A stretch of DNA of 10,416 nt from CAZYWA01 sp964650975 [NCBI: uncultured bacterium] (GCA_964650975.1 CAZYWA010000258.1:1-10416); one strand, 5' to 3'. Counted from the stretch's first letter, positions 1 through 7,284 are shown. Notes: generated by a model from the sequence alone, not told the origin. Made by a program: numbers and translations.

Positions 1-128
1 AACAGCACGAGCTCGGTTTGGATGAAGCACTTCGAACAATGATTCGATTTTGTCCGCACCTTCTCAGAACGTGTGCGCGAATCGACGAGCCGTCGAAGCG
101 GGGAGAGCCCGCCACTCGTGTTTCCGAT

Positions 129-146
129 CGGCGCGGAGTCGCGCCG
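129..146 (-). terminator. Possible hairpin after the mrcB stop codon (weak terminator candidate)
   Basis: A 7-bp GC inverted repeat (CGGCGCG / CGCGCCG, 4-base loop) begins 13 bases past the stop codon of the PBP1B gene on the minus strand. No T-run follows it, so it is not a canonical rho-independent terminator. A second smaller inverted repeat (TCGACG-AGC-CGTCGA) lies at 82-96. Either could be a 3' RNA stabiliser or chance in GC-rich DNA. I see no gene in positions 1-158. Confidence 0.25.
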
Positions 147-158
147 GATTTGGGGGTC

Positions 159-2648
159 TCAGAACAGGCTCTTCACCCAGTCCCAGGCGCTGTCGTCCTT
201 TTCCTTGGGCGCCGAACGCGACGGGCTGGCCGGCGCCGGACGTTGCGGATGCGTGCTCGAAGGCTGCGGCTCGTCGCGAACCCGTTCGAGCAGCGTCGGA
301 TGAAGCGGGCACGTTTGCTTGGGCTCGGTCCCCTCGATGAACGGTAGGTGCTCGGTCTTGGGGCACGCGGCCGTGGCGAGGTCTCCGTTCTCGGGATCGA
401 CGTCGGCGAACACGATGCCGTCCGGAACCGTCAGCTCCTCGGCCGGCCACCACGACGTGTGGGCCACGTAGTCGACCCAGATCGGCAGCGCGGCGCGAGC
501 GGCCACCATGCCGACGGGCTCGTTGTTGTCGCGCCCGACCCACACCACCACGACCCGTCCCGGCAGGTATCCCGCGAACCACGCATCGCGGAAATCGTCG
601 GTGGTTCCGGTCTTTCCCGCAGCGGGACGATCGAGCCCCATCGAGCGCGACGCCGCCCCGGTGCCGGTCTGCAGCACCTCCTCCAGCGCCCAGGTCACGA
701 GATACGCGACCTTCGGGTCCATCACGTGGGTCGAGCTCAAGCGCGTCCGCGTGAGCACCTTGCCGGTCGCGTCGATGACCGACCGGACGGTGGTCGGCTC
801 GACGCGCGTTCCGCCCGTCGCCAGCACGCCGAACGCGCGCGCCACCTCGAGCGGCGTCACCTCCGCGGTGCCGAGCGCCAGCGACGGAACCGCGGGAAGA
901 TTGCCCTCGAAGCCGACGTCGCGGAGCTGAGCGCGCAGCCCCGCGGTTCCGACTTGCTGCCAGACGCGGACCGCGGCGGTGTTGAGCGACAGCGCCAGCG
1001 CGCGGTGAAAGGGGACCACACCTTCGTACTTGCCGTCGTAGTTGGCGGGCTTCCAGACCTGGCGCTCGTACTTCACGGTGATCTCGCGATCCTCGACCGG
1101 CGTCGCGAGGGTCGGCGCGAAGCCGTCCTTCCCTTCCAGCGCTCGCGCGTAGAGGAACGGCTTGAAGAGCGAGCCGGGCTGACGCCGCGCCTTGGTCGCG
1201 CGGTTGAACGGGGCGCTCCGGAAATCCCGGCCGCCGACCAGCGCCTTGATCGAGCCGGTGTCGGGATCGAGCTCGATGAGCGCCGCCTCGAGCCGGGACG
1301 GATCGCCCTCCGGATGATTCTCCTCGCGTCGTTTCTCGAGCTGCTCCACTCCTTGCGTGACCGCGCGCTCCGCCTCGTGCTGGAGCTCGGGATCGAGGGT
1401 GCTCATCACCCGCAGACCGCCGGCGTTGAGCGTGTTGTCGCTGTAGGTCGCCGCCAGCTCCTCGCGCAGCAGCTCCACGAAGTAGGGCGCGCCCTCGGGT
1501 GGCCCCGGAGGGAGCCCATGAGGCAGCGGTTCGGCGCGCGCGGCCTCGGCACGCTCGGGCGTCAGGCGGTTGGTGTCCACCATGCGCTTGAGAACCACCG
1601 CGCGGCGCTCGGCGGCCTCGTCGGGGTGGCGATAGGGATCGAAGCGGCCGGGCGAGCGAATCAGCCCACCGAGCATCGCGCACTCGCCCAGCGTCAGATC
1701 CTTGAGCGGCTTGCCGAAGTAATAGCGCGAAGCCTCGCCGACGCCGTAGATGCCCATCGCGCCGCGCTGACCGAGGTAGATCGCGTTCAGGTAGACGCCG
1801 AGGATCTCGTCCTTCGGGTAGAGCGCGTCGAGCACCAGCGCCATTCCGGCCTCGCGCAGTTTGCGGCTGAGCGTGCGCTCGGGCGTCAGGAACAGGTTCT
1901 TCACCAGCTGCTGGGTGATGGTGCTGCCGCCCTCTTGCACCGAGCCGGAGCGAAGGTTCGCGACCAGCGCGCGCGCGATGCCGATCGGGTCGATGCCCGC
2001 ATGATCGAGGAACCGCGAATCCTCGGTGGCGAGGATCGCGTCGATGAGCGGCCGCGGCACGTCGCCGATCTCCACCAGCTCGCGCTCCTCCCAGACGTGC
2101 TGGAAGAGTCCGCTCACGATCTCGGGCTCGAGCGTGAACGGCGGCGCGGCCCCGCGATCGGGTGACGAGACCCGCGTCACTTTGCCGTCGTCGAGATCGA
2201 GCACCACGTGCTGCGCCGGGCGCCGCCGGTCACCGGCACCGGAGGCGCGCAGCGCAATCTCGAGCCGGTTCGGCGCGGCTCGATACTGCCCCGGCTCGAG
2301 AGAGCCCGACTCGTTGCGCCGGTAGCCGACGTCGTTCAGTCGATCGAGGATCTTGAAGCGGTCGAGGTCGAGCCCGCGGGCGAGGACCGGCGGCTCGGCG
2401 TAGATTCGCGACGGCAGCCGGAACTTCTGCCCCTCGAAGCGGGCGATGATGTCCTGCGAGATCGTGAAGCCCCACACGAGCAGCGCCGCCGTGCCGTAGA
2501 GCACCAGCGGCGGGATCCAGCGGCGCAGCCGTCCGCGAGCTCCGGGCGCGTCGCGCCACGAGCCCGTCCCCTCCGATGCCGAGCGGCGGGAGCGAGACGC
2601 CACGCCCTTGCGAGCGCGGCGGCCGGGTTTGGTCCTGGAAGTAGCCAT
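159..2648 (-). CDS. mrcB: Class A penicillin-binding protein, PBP1B type (bifunctional glycosyltransferase/transpeptidase)
   Basis: 829 residues, a normal length for PBP1B. It polymerises lipid II into glycan strands and cross-links the stem peptides; it is anchored in the inner membrane and works in the periplasm. Seen in order: an Arg/Lys-rich cytoplasmic tail (1-43); one membrane helix (about 45-62); a UB2H-like region (about 78-135); a GT51 domain with the ATED motif (catalytic Glu209) and the GGSTITQQLVKN block (240-251); a transpeptidase with SLFK (nucleophile Ser493), SLN (554-556) and KTGTT (679-683). After the transpeptidase come a Cys pair (762, 780), a Pro/Ser linker and a terminal amphipathic DWVKSLF. 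The UB2H region, Cys pair and terminal motif all match E. coli PBP1B and separate it from PBP1A, which has an OB-like insert. ATG start, with a weak GGGG ribosome site 8 bases before it. It is last in the tol operon, 52 bases after cpoB. All catalytic residues are present, so it should be active. Confidence 0.95.
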   Translation of the reverse strand: MATSRTKPGRRARKGVASRSRRSASEGTGSWRDAPGARGRLRRWIPPLVLYGTAALLVWGFTISQDIIARFEGQKFRLPSRIYAEPPVLARGLDLDRFKILDRLNDVGYRRNESGSLEPGQYRAAPNRLEIALRASGAGDRRRPAQHVVLDLDDGKVTRVSSPDRGAAPPFTLEPEIVSGLFQHVWEERELVEIGDVPRPLIDAILATEDSRFLDHAGIDPIGIARALVANLRSGSVQEGGSTITQQLVKNLFLTPERTLSRKLREAGMALVLDALYPKDEILGVYLNAIYLGQRGAMGIYGVGEASRYYFGKPLKDLTLGECAMLGGLIRSPGRFDPYRHPDEAAERRAVVLKRMVDTNRLTPERAEAARAEPLPHGLPPGPPEGAPYFVELLREELAATYSDNTLNAGGLRVMSTLDPELQHEAERAVTQGVEQLEKRREENHPEGDPSRLEAALIELDPDTGSIKALVGGRDFRSAPFNRATKARRQPGSLFKPFLYARALEGKDGFAPTLATPVEDREITVKYERQVWKPANYDGKYEGVVPFHRALALSLNTAAVRVWQQVGTAGLRAQLRDVGFEGNLPAVPSLALGTAEVTPLEVARAFGVLATGGTRVEPTTVRSVIDATGKVLTRTRLSSTHVMDPKVAYLVTWALEEVLQTGTGAASRSMGLDRPAAGKTGTTDDFRDAWFAGYLPGRVVVVWVGRDNNEPVGMVAARAALPIWVDYVAHTSWWPAEELTVPDGIVFADVDPENGDLATAACPKTEHLPFIEGTEPKQTCPLHPTLLERVRDEPQPSSTHPQRPAPASPSRSAPKEKDDSAWDWVKSLF

Positions 2649-2700
2649 CCACGAACCCCGTCACGGGGAACGCGGGGAGCGACAAGCCGCTCGACGCGGC

Positions 2701-3690
2701 TCAGCGCGACGGATGCGAGGCGCTGGTGCCGCCCAGCTCCTTCACCTTGTCGCGCGCGGTCTTCGCCTCGTCGGAGGACGGGTACGAGTCGATCAGCTTG
2801 AGGAACTGCACCCGCGCGTCGCCGTTGTATCCCAGGCTCATCAGGCAGAGTCCCTGCTTCAGCAACGCCGCCGGGACCTTGTTGCTCTTGGGATAGTTCT
2901 TGATCAGACGGTCGTACGCGGGAAGCGCGAAGTCGAACTGGCGATCCTCGAAGTAAGTCTCGCCGACCCAGAACTGCGCGTCGTCGGCGAGATCGCCCTG
3001 CGGCTTCCCGGCCAGATACGCGAGAAATGCCTCGCGAGCTTCCTTGTAGTGTCCCCCCTGGAATGCATTGCGGCCCGCCTGGAACTGCTGGTCGGGCGGC
3101 ATGCTCGCGAGGGAGGCGGTGGTGAGCGCCGCCGCCGGCGACGCGGCCGTCGTCGGACGAGCGGGCGCCGGTGCCGCGGAAGGCTCGGAGAGAGCGGGCC
3201 GCGCCGAAGGCGCCGAATCCACGTAAGGCGACGGCGCTGTTGGCTGCGTGTTGTAAGACGGCGTGTCGCCCGCGGGGGCTGCGGCATTCGGCGCCGGCGT
3301 GGCGCTGAGCGGCGTTTCTCCGGGCTTCGGGCCGCCGAGCCGCGCCTCGAGATCGATCACGTGATTCCGGATCTCGAGCATCTGCGCCATCAGGTCTTCG
3401 TTGAAATCGCCCCGGAGCTGGCTCGACGCGCGGTTCGCCGGATTGGCGCGGTCGTCGATCTGACCGCGGATGGTGCGCAGGTCGGCGCGCACCCGATCGA
3501 GGTCGGCCGACATGTCGGCGTTGTGCGTGCGCAGCTCCTGCAGCTCCTTGCCCTCGGTCTGCCGGTCGGCTTCCAGCCGGTCGACCCGCATCAGCATGGT
3601 CGTGTACTCGGCCTTGCTGACGCACCCGCCGAGCACGAGGAGCGAGGCAACCGCGGCGCGATGAATGGGACGGTCGAGCAGATTCATCAT
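2701..3690 (-). CDS. cpoB: Tol-Pal system TPR protein CpoB (YbgF), predicted lipoprotein
   Basis: 329 residues from the ATG at 3690. An in-frame TTG at 3699 and a second ATG at 3687 are alternatives; the ATG gives a compact lipoprotein signal. Seen: signal peptide ending LVLGGC (lipidated Cys at residue 23); a charged heptad-like segment (about 30-120) suited to a coiled coil; an Ala/Pro/Ser linker (about 120-195); and a C-terminal TPR domain (about 200-318) with the QFQAGRNAF, AQFWVGETYF and YPKSNKVPAALLKQG repeats typical of YbgF. In E. coli, CpoB trimerises, binds TolA and adjusts PBP1B cross-linking during outer-membrane constriction. It sits between pal and mrcB, fitting that role. The lipobox is a difference from E. 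coli CpoB, which is soluble in the periplasm. Residue positions are counted from the 3690 start. Confidence 0.9.
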   Translation of the reverse strand: MMNLLDRPIHRAAVASLLVLGGCVSKAEYTTMLMRVDRLEADRQTEGKELQELRTHNADMSADLDRVRADLRTIRGQIDDRANPANRASSQLRGDFNEDLMAQMLEIRNHVIDLEARLGGPKPGETPLSATPAPNAAAPAGDTPSYNTQPTAPSPYVDSAPSARPALSEPSAAPAPARPTTAASPAAALTTASLASMPPDQQFQAGRNAFQGGHYKEAREAFLAYLAGKPQGDLADDAQFWVGETYFEDRQFDFALPAYDRLIKNYPKSNKVPAALLKQGLCLMSLGYNGDARVQFLKLIDSYPSSDEAKTARDKVKELGGTSASHPSR

Positions 3691-3704
3691 GGCTCGCAAG
3701 ATAG

Positions 3705-3722
3705 ACCCGGCGCGGGCCGGGT
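3705..3722 (-). other. GC-rich hairpin in the pal-cpoB gap
   Basis: A perfect 7-bp inverted repeat (ACCCGGC / GCCGGGT) with a 4-base loop lies 14 bases before the cpoB ATG on the minus-strand transcript. The bases after it (TCTATCTT) are T-rich but broken. It may act as a leaky terminator or RNA-processing/stability site that lowers cpoB and mrcB output relative to pal. This is inference; only the inverted repeat is seen. Confidence 0.35.
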
Positions 3723-3763
3723 TCCAGCGACCCGCCCGCGCCGTCTCGAGATCCTTCAGCCGA

Positions 3764-4303
3764 TCACGGGGTCAGCACGCGGAACTGCGCGCGCCGGTTC
3801 TTGGCCCAGGCGGCCTCGTCGTGTCCCATGTCCGCGGGGAGCTCCTCGCCGTAGGAGATCGTCTCGACCCGCGACGCCGTGACCCCCAGCTGCACCAGAT
3901 ACGCCTTCACCGCGTTGGCGCGCTTCTGACCGAGCGCCTGGTTGTACTCGTTGGTGCCGCGCTCATCGGTGTGACCCTCGATCTCGACTCGCAGCGAAGG
4001 GCTGTTGCGGAAGGTCTGGTAGTCCGCCTGGAGGGTGGTGCGCGCCTCCGAGGAGAGCGTGCTCGAGTCGTAGTCGAAGTAGACGCGCGTGAGTCCGGCT
4101 GGATCCCCGGGTCCGACGGTACCGCCGTTGTCGAGCGGGCTCGGGGTCGGTGTGGAGCGAGTGTTCAAGCCGGTGTACGGCGTGGGGTTGAGGTTGGCCG
4201 TATCGGTCGGCTCGGGCGGCTTCTTGTCGGAGCACCCTCCCGCCACCATCACCGCCAGCACTCCCGCCAACATGAACCGAGCGCATCTATGGAGCGAAAC
4301 CAT
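3764..4303 (-). CDS. pal: Peptidoglycan-associated lipoprotein Pal
   Basis: 179 residues. Pal is an outer-membrane lipoprotein that binds peptidoglycan and TolB, tethering the outer membrane to the wall and supporting constriction at division. Seen: signal peptide with lipobox ending VAGGC (Cys24); a flexible Pro/Thr/Gly-rich spacer (about 25-70); an OmpA-like domain (about 72-177) opening with VYFDYDSS and containing VEIEGHTDERG and LGQKRANAV. Asp113 and Arg128, 15 residues apart, match the pair that grips diaminopimelate in OmpA-type domains. The start at 4303 was chosen over an in-frame TTG at 4396: it directly precedes a standard lipoprotein signal and has GAGGAG 8 bases upstream. The 196-base gap to tolB is the largest in the operon. 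The family call is very secure. Confidence 0.97.
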   Translation of the reverse strand: MVSLHRCARFMLAGVLAVMVAGGCSDKKPPEPTDTANLNPTPYTGLNTRSTPTPSPLDNGGTVGPGDPAGLTRVYFDYDSSTLSSEARTTLQADYQTFRNSPSLRVEIEGHTDERGTNEYNQALGQKRANAVKAYLVQLGVTASRVETISYGEELPADMGHDEAAWAKNRRAQFRVLTP

Positions 4304-4311
4304 TCCCGCTT

Positions 4312-4317
4312 CTCCTC
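4312..4317 (-). promoter_or_regulatory. Ribosome binding site of pal
   Basis: On the minus strand GAGGAG lies 8 bases before ATG 4303. It is a strong Shine-Dalgarno match and decides the pal start against the upstream TTG. Confidence 0.75.
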
Positions 4318-4407
4318 GACGCCCACCAGAAGGCGTCCATGCCGGATCAGGCACTCCCACCTGCGAGCGGCGAGACCGGCGGTCGTTTCGTTTCAAGGTT
4401 GTTGGAT

Positions 4408-4428
4408 TGACGAACGTGACGAACGTGA
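4408..4428. repeat. Short tandem repeat in the tolB-pal gap
   Basis: TGACGAACG occurs twice in direct tandem (4408-4416, 4417-4425), followed by a partial third TGA. It lies about 105 bases upstream of the pal start in non-coding DNA. Paired direct repeats of this size can be binding sites for a response regulator, but nothing else supports that here, and chance slippage is possible. Confidence 0.4.
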
Positions 4429-4499
4429 GAATGGAGTACTGGATAAGCCCCTCCCCGTCAACGGCGCGGCGCGCTTCTTGACCGTTTCCTGACGAATGC

Positions 4500-5861
4500 T
4501 CATGGGGTCTTGGGCATCGGGCCCCAATCCGGTTGCTGATCGGAGGCGCGGCCGTCGGTGAGACGAAAGGGCGTCCCGCCCAGCGCGGAAACCAAGAACA
4601 AGCTCGACGAGCCGCTGCCGCCCGAGCTGTAGACCAGCGTGCGACCGTCGGGCGACCAGCTCGGATGCTCGTCGGAGCCCGGTCCGTCCGTCACCTTGCG
4701 AACCCCGGATCCATCCGCGGCCATGACGTAAATGCGCCAGGGTCCCGGATTCGCCTCGAAGGCGATCTGCTGGCCGTCGGGCGAAAATTTGGGGGAGCCG
4801 TGATCCATGGACATGGAAGAGATCTTCCGTTGCCCGGAACCGTCGGAGTTCATCACGTAAACGTGCGGCCGGCCGGCCCGATCCGAAATGAACACGATCT
4901 TGGAACCGTCCGGCGACCACGACGGCGACACGTCGAGCGCGTCTCCCGAGGTCAGCGCATGGCTTCCCGAGCCGTCCACGTTCATGACGCAAATGTTTCC
5001 GTCTTTGCTGTATGCGATCCGATTTCCGTCGGGCGAAAACGCTCCGCCGGTGTTGAGCCCCCCGGTGGCCACCACGTTCCGGTGCCCCGTGGCCGCATCC
5101 TGCACCCAGATCTCGGGACGGTAGTTCTGGTAGGAGGTGTAGAGGATCGAGGCGCCCGACGGAGACCACCGAGGCAGCATCGCGATCCTGCCGTCCAGGG
5201 TCAGACGGGTCAGGTTGCTGCCATCCGAATCCACGACGTAGATGTCCTTCAAGTGGCCCGCCCTAGTTGAGCAGAACACGATCCGGGTGCCGAAGGCTCC
5301 CATCTTCCCGGTGGTGACCTCGAGCACCCGATTCGCGAAATCGTGCACCACCGGCGCCAGCTGCGATTGCGGCACCTCGTATTTGCGGCCCAAAAGTTGA
5401 TGGCCTTCGAGCACGTTGTGGAGCCGAAGCTCGACCGTGTAGTGATCGCCCTCGCGCTGCACCGTGGCCTTGATCAAGTACTGCGCACCGAGCGTCCTCC
5501 ACGGCACGAAATCGATCTCGTTGTCGGCGACCGGGGCCGCCTGCGCGTTCTCGCCGTAGGTGCCGTCGCTGATCCACCGGAAATACCCGGAAAGTTGCAG
5601 GTCGTTCACCAGCAAATCCTGGAGTTTCTTGAGCTGCGGGTCTCCGGGCGTCAGACCATTCCCGGTTTTCCATGCGCCATGTGCAAAGGGCCAGCGATCC
5701 CCGCCCGTGACGGATGCCTTGCCGAGGTCCACGTAGCCGCCCGCCGGCGCCGCCGACCCCTGTGCGAAACACGGCACGGCCCAAAGGACGCCGACCGCCA
5801 AGCCGAGCCACGCGGCCCAGCTCTGGATCCAGCGGCGAACGAAGCTCCGCGCAACGATCAT
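4500..5861 (-). CDS. tolB: Tol-Pal system periplasmic beta-propeller protein TolB
   Basis: 453 residues, close to the family norm of about 430. TolB binds Pal in the periplasm and is released by energised TolA, which controls whether Pal is free to bind the wall. Seen: signal peptide (Arg-rich start, hydrophobic 15-30, likely cut after CFA at 33); an N-terminal TolB domain (about 43-185); then a six-bladed WD40-like propeller with SPSG or SPDG turns at 233, 276, 316, 360 and 403, and a final DWGP at 445. The open frame continues upstream to 6194, but only inside tolA in another frame. ATG 5861 has GGGAGGGG 4 bases before it and is followed at once by the signal peptide. Its ATG overlaps the tolA TGA as ATGA, so translation is probably coupled. 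Confidence 0.96.
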   Translation of the reverse strand: MIVARSFVRRWIQSWAAWLGLAVGVLWAVPCFAQGSAAPAGGYVDLGKASVTGGDRWPFAHGAWKTGNGLTPGDPQLKKLQDLLVNDLQLSGYFRWISDGTYGENAQAAPVADNEIDFVPWRTLGAQYLIKATVQREGDHYTVELRLHNVLEGHQLLGRKYEVPQSQLAPVVHDFANRVLEVTTGKMGAFGTRIVFCSTRAGHLKDIYVVDSDGSNLTRLTLDGRIAMLPRWSPSGASILYTSYQNYRPEIWVQDAATGHRNVVATGGLNTGGAFSPDGNRIAYSKDGNICVMNVDGSGSHALTSGDALDVSPSWSPDGSKIVFISDRAGRPHVYVMNSDGSGQRKISSMSMDHGSPKFSPDGQQIAFEANPGPWRIYVMAADGSGVRKVTDGPGSDEHPSWSPDGRTLVYSSGGSGSSSLFLVSALGGTPFRLTDGRASDQQPDWGPMPKTP

Positions 5862-6805
5862 CCAGCCCCTCCCTCTTCCGGAACGAAATGAATCAGCCCC
5901 ATGAACGTATCTTCTCGCCAGCACGCGGGCAGGGTCGGAAACGGTGCGGCTTTCTTGATCGCGTCCAGCAACGACGCATCGAAGAGTCGATTGCCGCTCG
6001 ACGAGTCGACCCACTGGTTGATCAACGCTCCGTCGCGCGCGAGCTGCAGCCTGAGGTCCGCCGTCAATCCGCGCACCTGATCGGGATACGTGACCGCGGC
6101 GCGAACTTTCTTGATCACTTGTGCGCCGTATTGCTGGAGCGCGGCTTTGCACGCGTCGCTCGAGGCCTCGCCCTTGGCGCCCTCCACGCCCCACGGGATC
6201 CCGACCGGAACCCCGGCTTTGTCCACTTTGCTTTCCATCGCCTTCATGCGCTCCGCGAGAGCCAGCTCCTCCGCTTTGGTCGGAGCGCGGAACAGGTCCT
6301 CCGGCTTCTTGGCGTCGGTCTTGGCGGTCTTGTCCTGAGCATCTTTCTTGGCGTCTTGCTTGTCCTTCTTGTTCTGCTTGTCCGGCGGAGGCGTCTTGTC
6401 CGGCTTCTTCACGGGCTGCGGAGGCGGTTCTGGCTTCTTCTCCTCCACCTTCGGTGGGACGGGCTTGGGAGTCTCGGGAATCGGGATCGCCTCGGGCTTG
6501 GGCGGCTCGGGCACCACGGGCTTCGGGGGCTCGGGTGGCGGCGGCGCCAGCGGTTCAGGCGCAGCGACCTTGGGAGGCTCGGGAGCCGGCGCCGGCGGTG
6601 CAGGTGTCCTGGCCGCGGCCACCATCGCATCGAGCTGCGCTCCGGACACCAGCGTCCCGAACGGGGGCGGCTCGAGCGCCATCGGCTTCGAAGGGCTCAT
6701 GAGCAGCGCCGCGAACAGCACGGCGTGCAACAAGCCCGAGCCGATGAGCGCCCAGCGGAGCCCCCGGGGAACGCGCTCCCCGTATGGACTCGGTCGTGGC
6801 CTCAA
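5858..6805 (-). CDS. tolA: TolA/TonB-family trans-periplasmic energy transducer TolA
   Basis: 315 residues, shorter than E. coli TolA (421). It carries proton-motive work from TolQR to TolB-Pal across the periplasm. Seen: cytoplasmic tail; one membrane helix (about 17-36) with Ser23-x3-His27, the SxxxH signature by which TolA and TonB couple to the motor; a Pro-rich spacer with many EPPKP-like units (about 67-143); a Lys/Asp-rich stretch (about 143-168); and a C-terminal TolA/TonB domain (about 214-310). Cys219 and Cys295 bracket that domain and could form a disulfide. The start is TTG 6805, overlapping the tolR TGA as TTGA, with GGCGAG 8 bases upstream; no ATG or GTG precedes the membrane helix. 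The Pro-rich spacer looks like TonB, but its place between tolR and tolB makes TolA the better call. Confidence 0.9.
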   Translation of the reverse strand: MRPRPSPYGERVPRGLRWALIGSGLLHAVLFAALLMSPSKPMALEPPPFGTLVSGAQLDAMVAAARTPAPPAPAPEPPKVAAPEPLAPPPPEPPKPVVPEPPKPEAIPIPETPKPVPPKVEEKKPEPPPQPVKKPDKTPPPDKQNKKDKQDAKKDAQDKTAKTDAKKPEDLFRAPTKAEELALAERMKAMESKVDKAGVPVGIPWGVEGAKGEASSDACKAALQQYGAQVIKKVRAAVTYPDQVRGLTADLRLQLARDGALINQWVDSSSGNRLFDASLLDAIKKAAPFPTLPACWREDTFMGLIHFVPEEGGAG

Positions 6806-7284
6806 CGACGCTTCTCGCCTTTCCCGGGGGCGGACGGCTTCGCGGCGTCCGAGGTCGCGCTGGTCACCAGGCCGACGCCCGTGACCCCCGCGTTTTGCAG
6901 CTCCGACATCAGGGTGACCACTTTGCCGTAGTCGACGTGCTCGTCGCCGCGCAGAAACACGTCCTTCTTCGGGTCCTCGGCGCGGCTTTGCTTCACGAAG
7001 TCGACGAGCTGCTGGAGCGCCATCGGCTCCTTGTCTTGCAAACGATAGAACGAGCCCTTCTGGTCGACCGTGATCACGATCGGCAGCCGGCTCTCGGTGG
7101 TCATCGGCTCGGCGGGCTTGGTCTCCGGCAGGACCACCTTCACCCCTTGATTCACGTCGAGCATCGGCGCCGCCACCATGAAGATGACGAGCAGCACCAG
7201 CATCACGTCGACCAGCGGCGTGACGTTGATCTCCGCCATCTGCGAGCGGGTACGGCTCGGGCTACGCGTGAGCTGAATCGACAT
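6802..7284 (-). CDS. tolR: TolR/ExbD-family proton-channel subunit TolR
   Basis: 160 residues, a usual size. TolR pairs with TolQ to form the inner-membrane proton-driven motor that energises TolA. Seen: short cytoplasmic segment with AEINVTPLVDVMLVLLVIFM, the family signature; one membrane helix (about 23-40) with Asp26 as the proton-carrying residue; a periplasmic domain (about 48-142) with DVFLRGDEHVDYGKVV typical of ExbD/TolR; and a Lys/Arg-rich end. ATG at 7284, with AGGCGAG 9 bases upstream. It lies 72 bases after tolQ and overlaps the tolA start by 4 bases. ExbD is the sister family; the tol neighbourhood decides the name. Confidence 0.96.
   Translation of the reverse strand: MSIQLTRSPSRTRSQMAEINVTPLVDVMLVLLVIFMVAAPMLDVNQGVKVVLPETKPAEPMTTESRLPIVITVDQKGSFYRLQDKEPMALQQLVDFVKQSRAEDPKKDVFLRGDEHVDYGKVVTLMSELQNAGVTGVGLVTSATSDAAKPSAPGKGEKRR

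Noticed and set aside
18-2165. Long plus-strand open frames opposite the PBP1B gene (for example 348-2165)
   Set aside because: They are antisense shadows of a well-supported PBP1B gene in GC-rich DNA. They are Arg-rich and show no recognisable domain.
4304-4396. 31-residue N-terminal extension of Pal from a TTG start
   Set aside because: It would bury the lipoprotein signal peptide; the ATG at 4303 has GAGGAG at ideal spacing.
4433-4461. Minus-strand promoter before pal (TTGACG with TACTCC)
   Set aside because: The -35 is good but the -10 matches only two of six bases, so it was not listed as a feature.
5862-6194. 111-residue N-terminal extension of TolB
   Set aside because: It lies wholly inside tolA in another frame. 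The ATG at 5861 has a good ribosome site and starts a signal peptide.
6348-6884. Gly/Ser-rich plus-strand frame resembling a PE-PGRS-type protein
   Set aside because: It is the complement of the Pro-rich spacer of tolA; the Gly runs simply mirror Pro codons.
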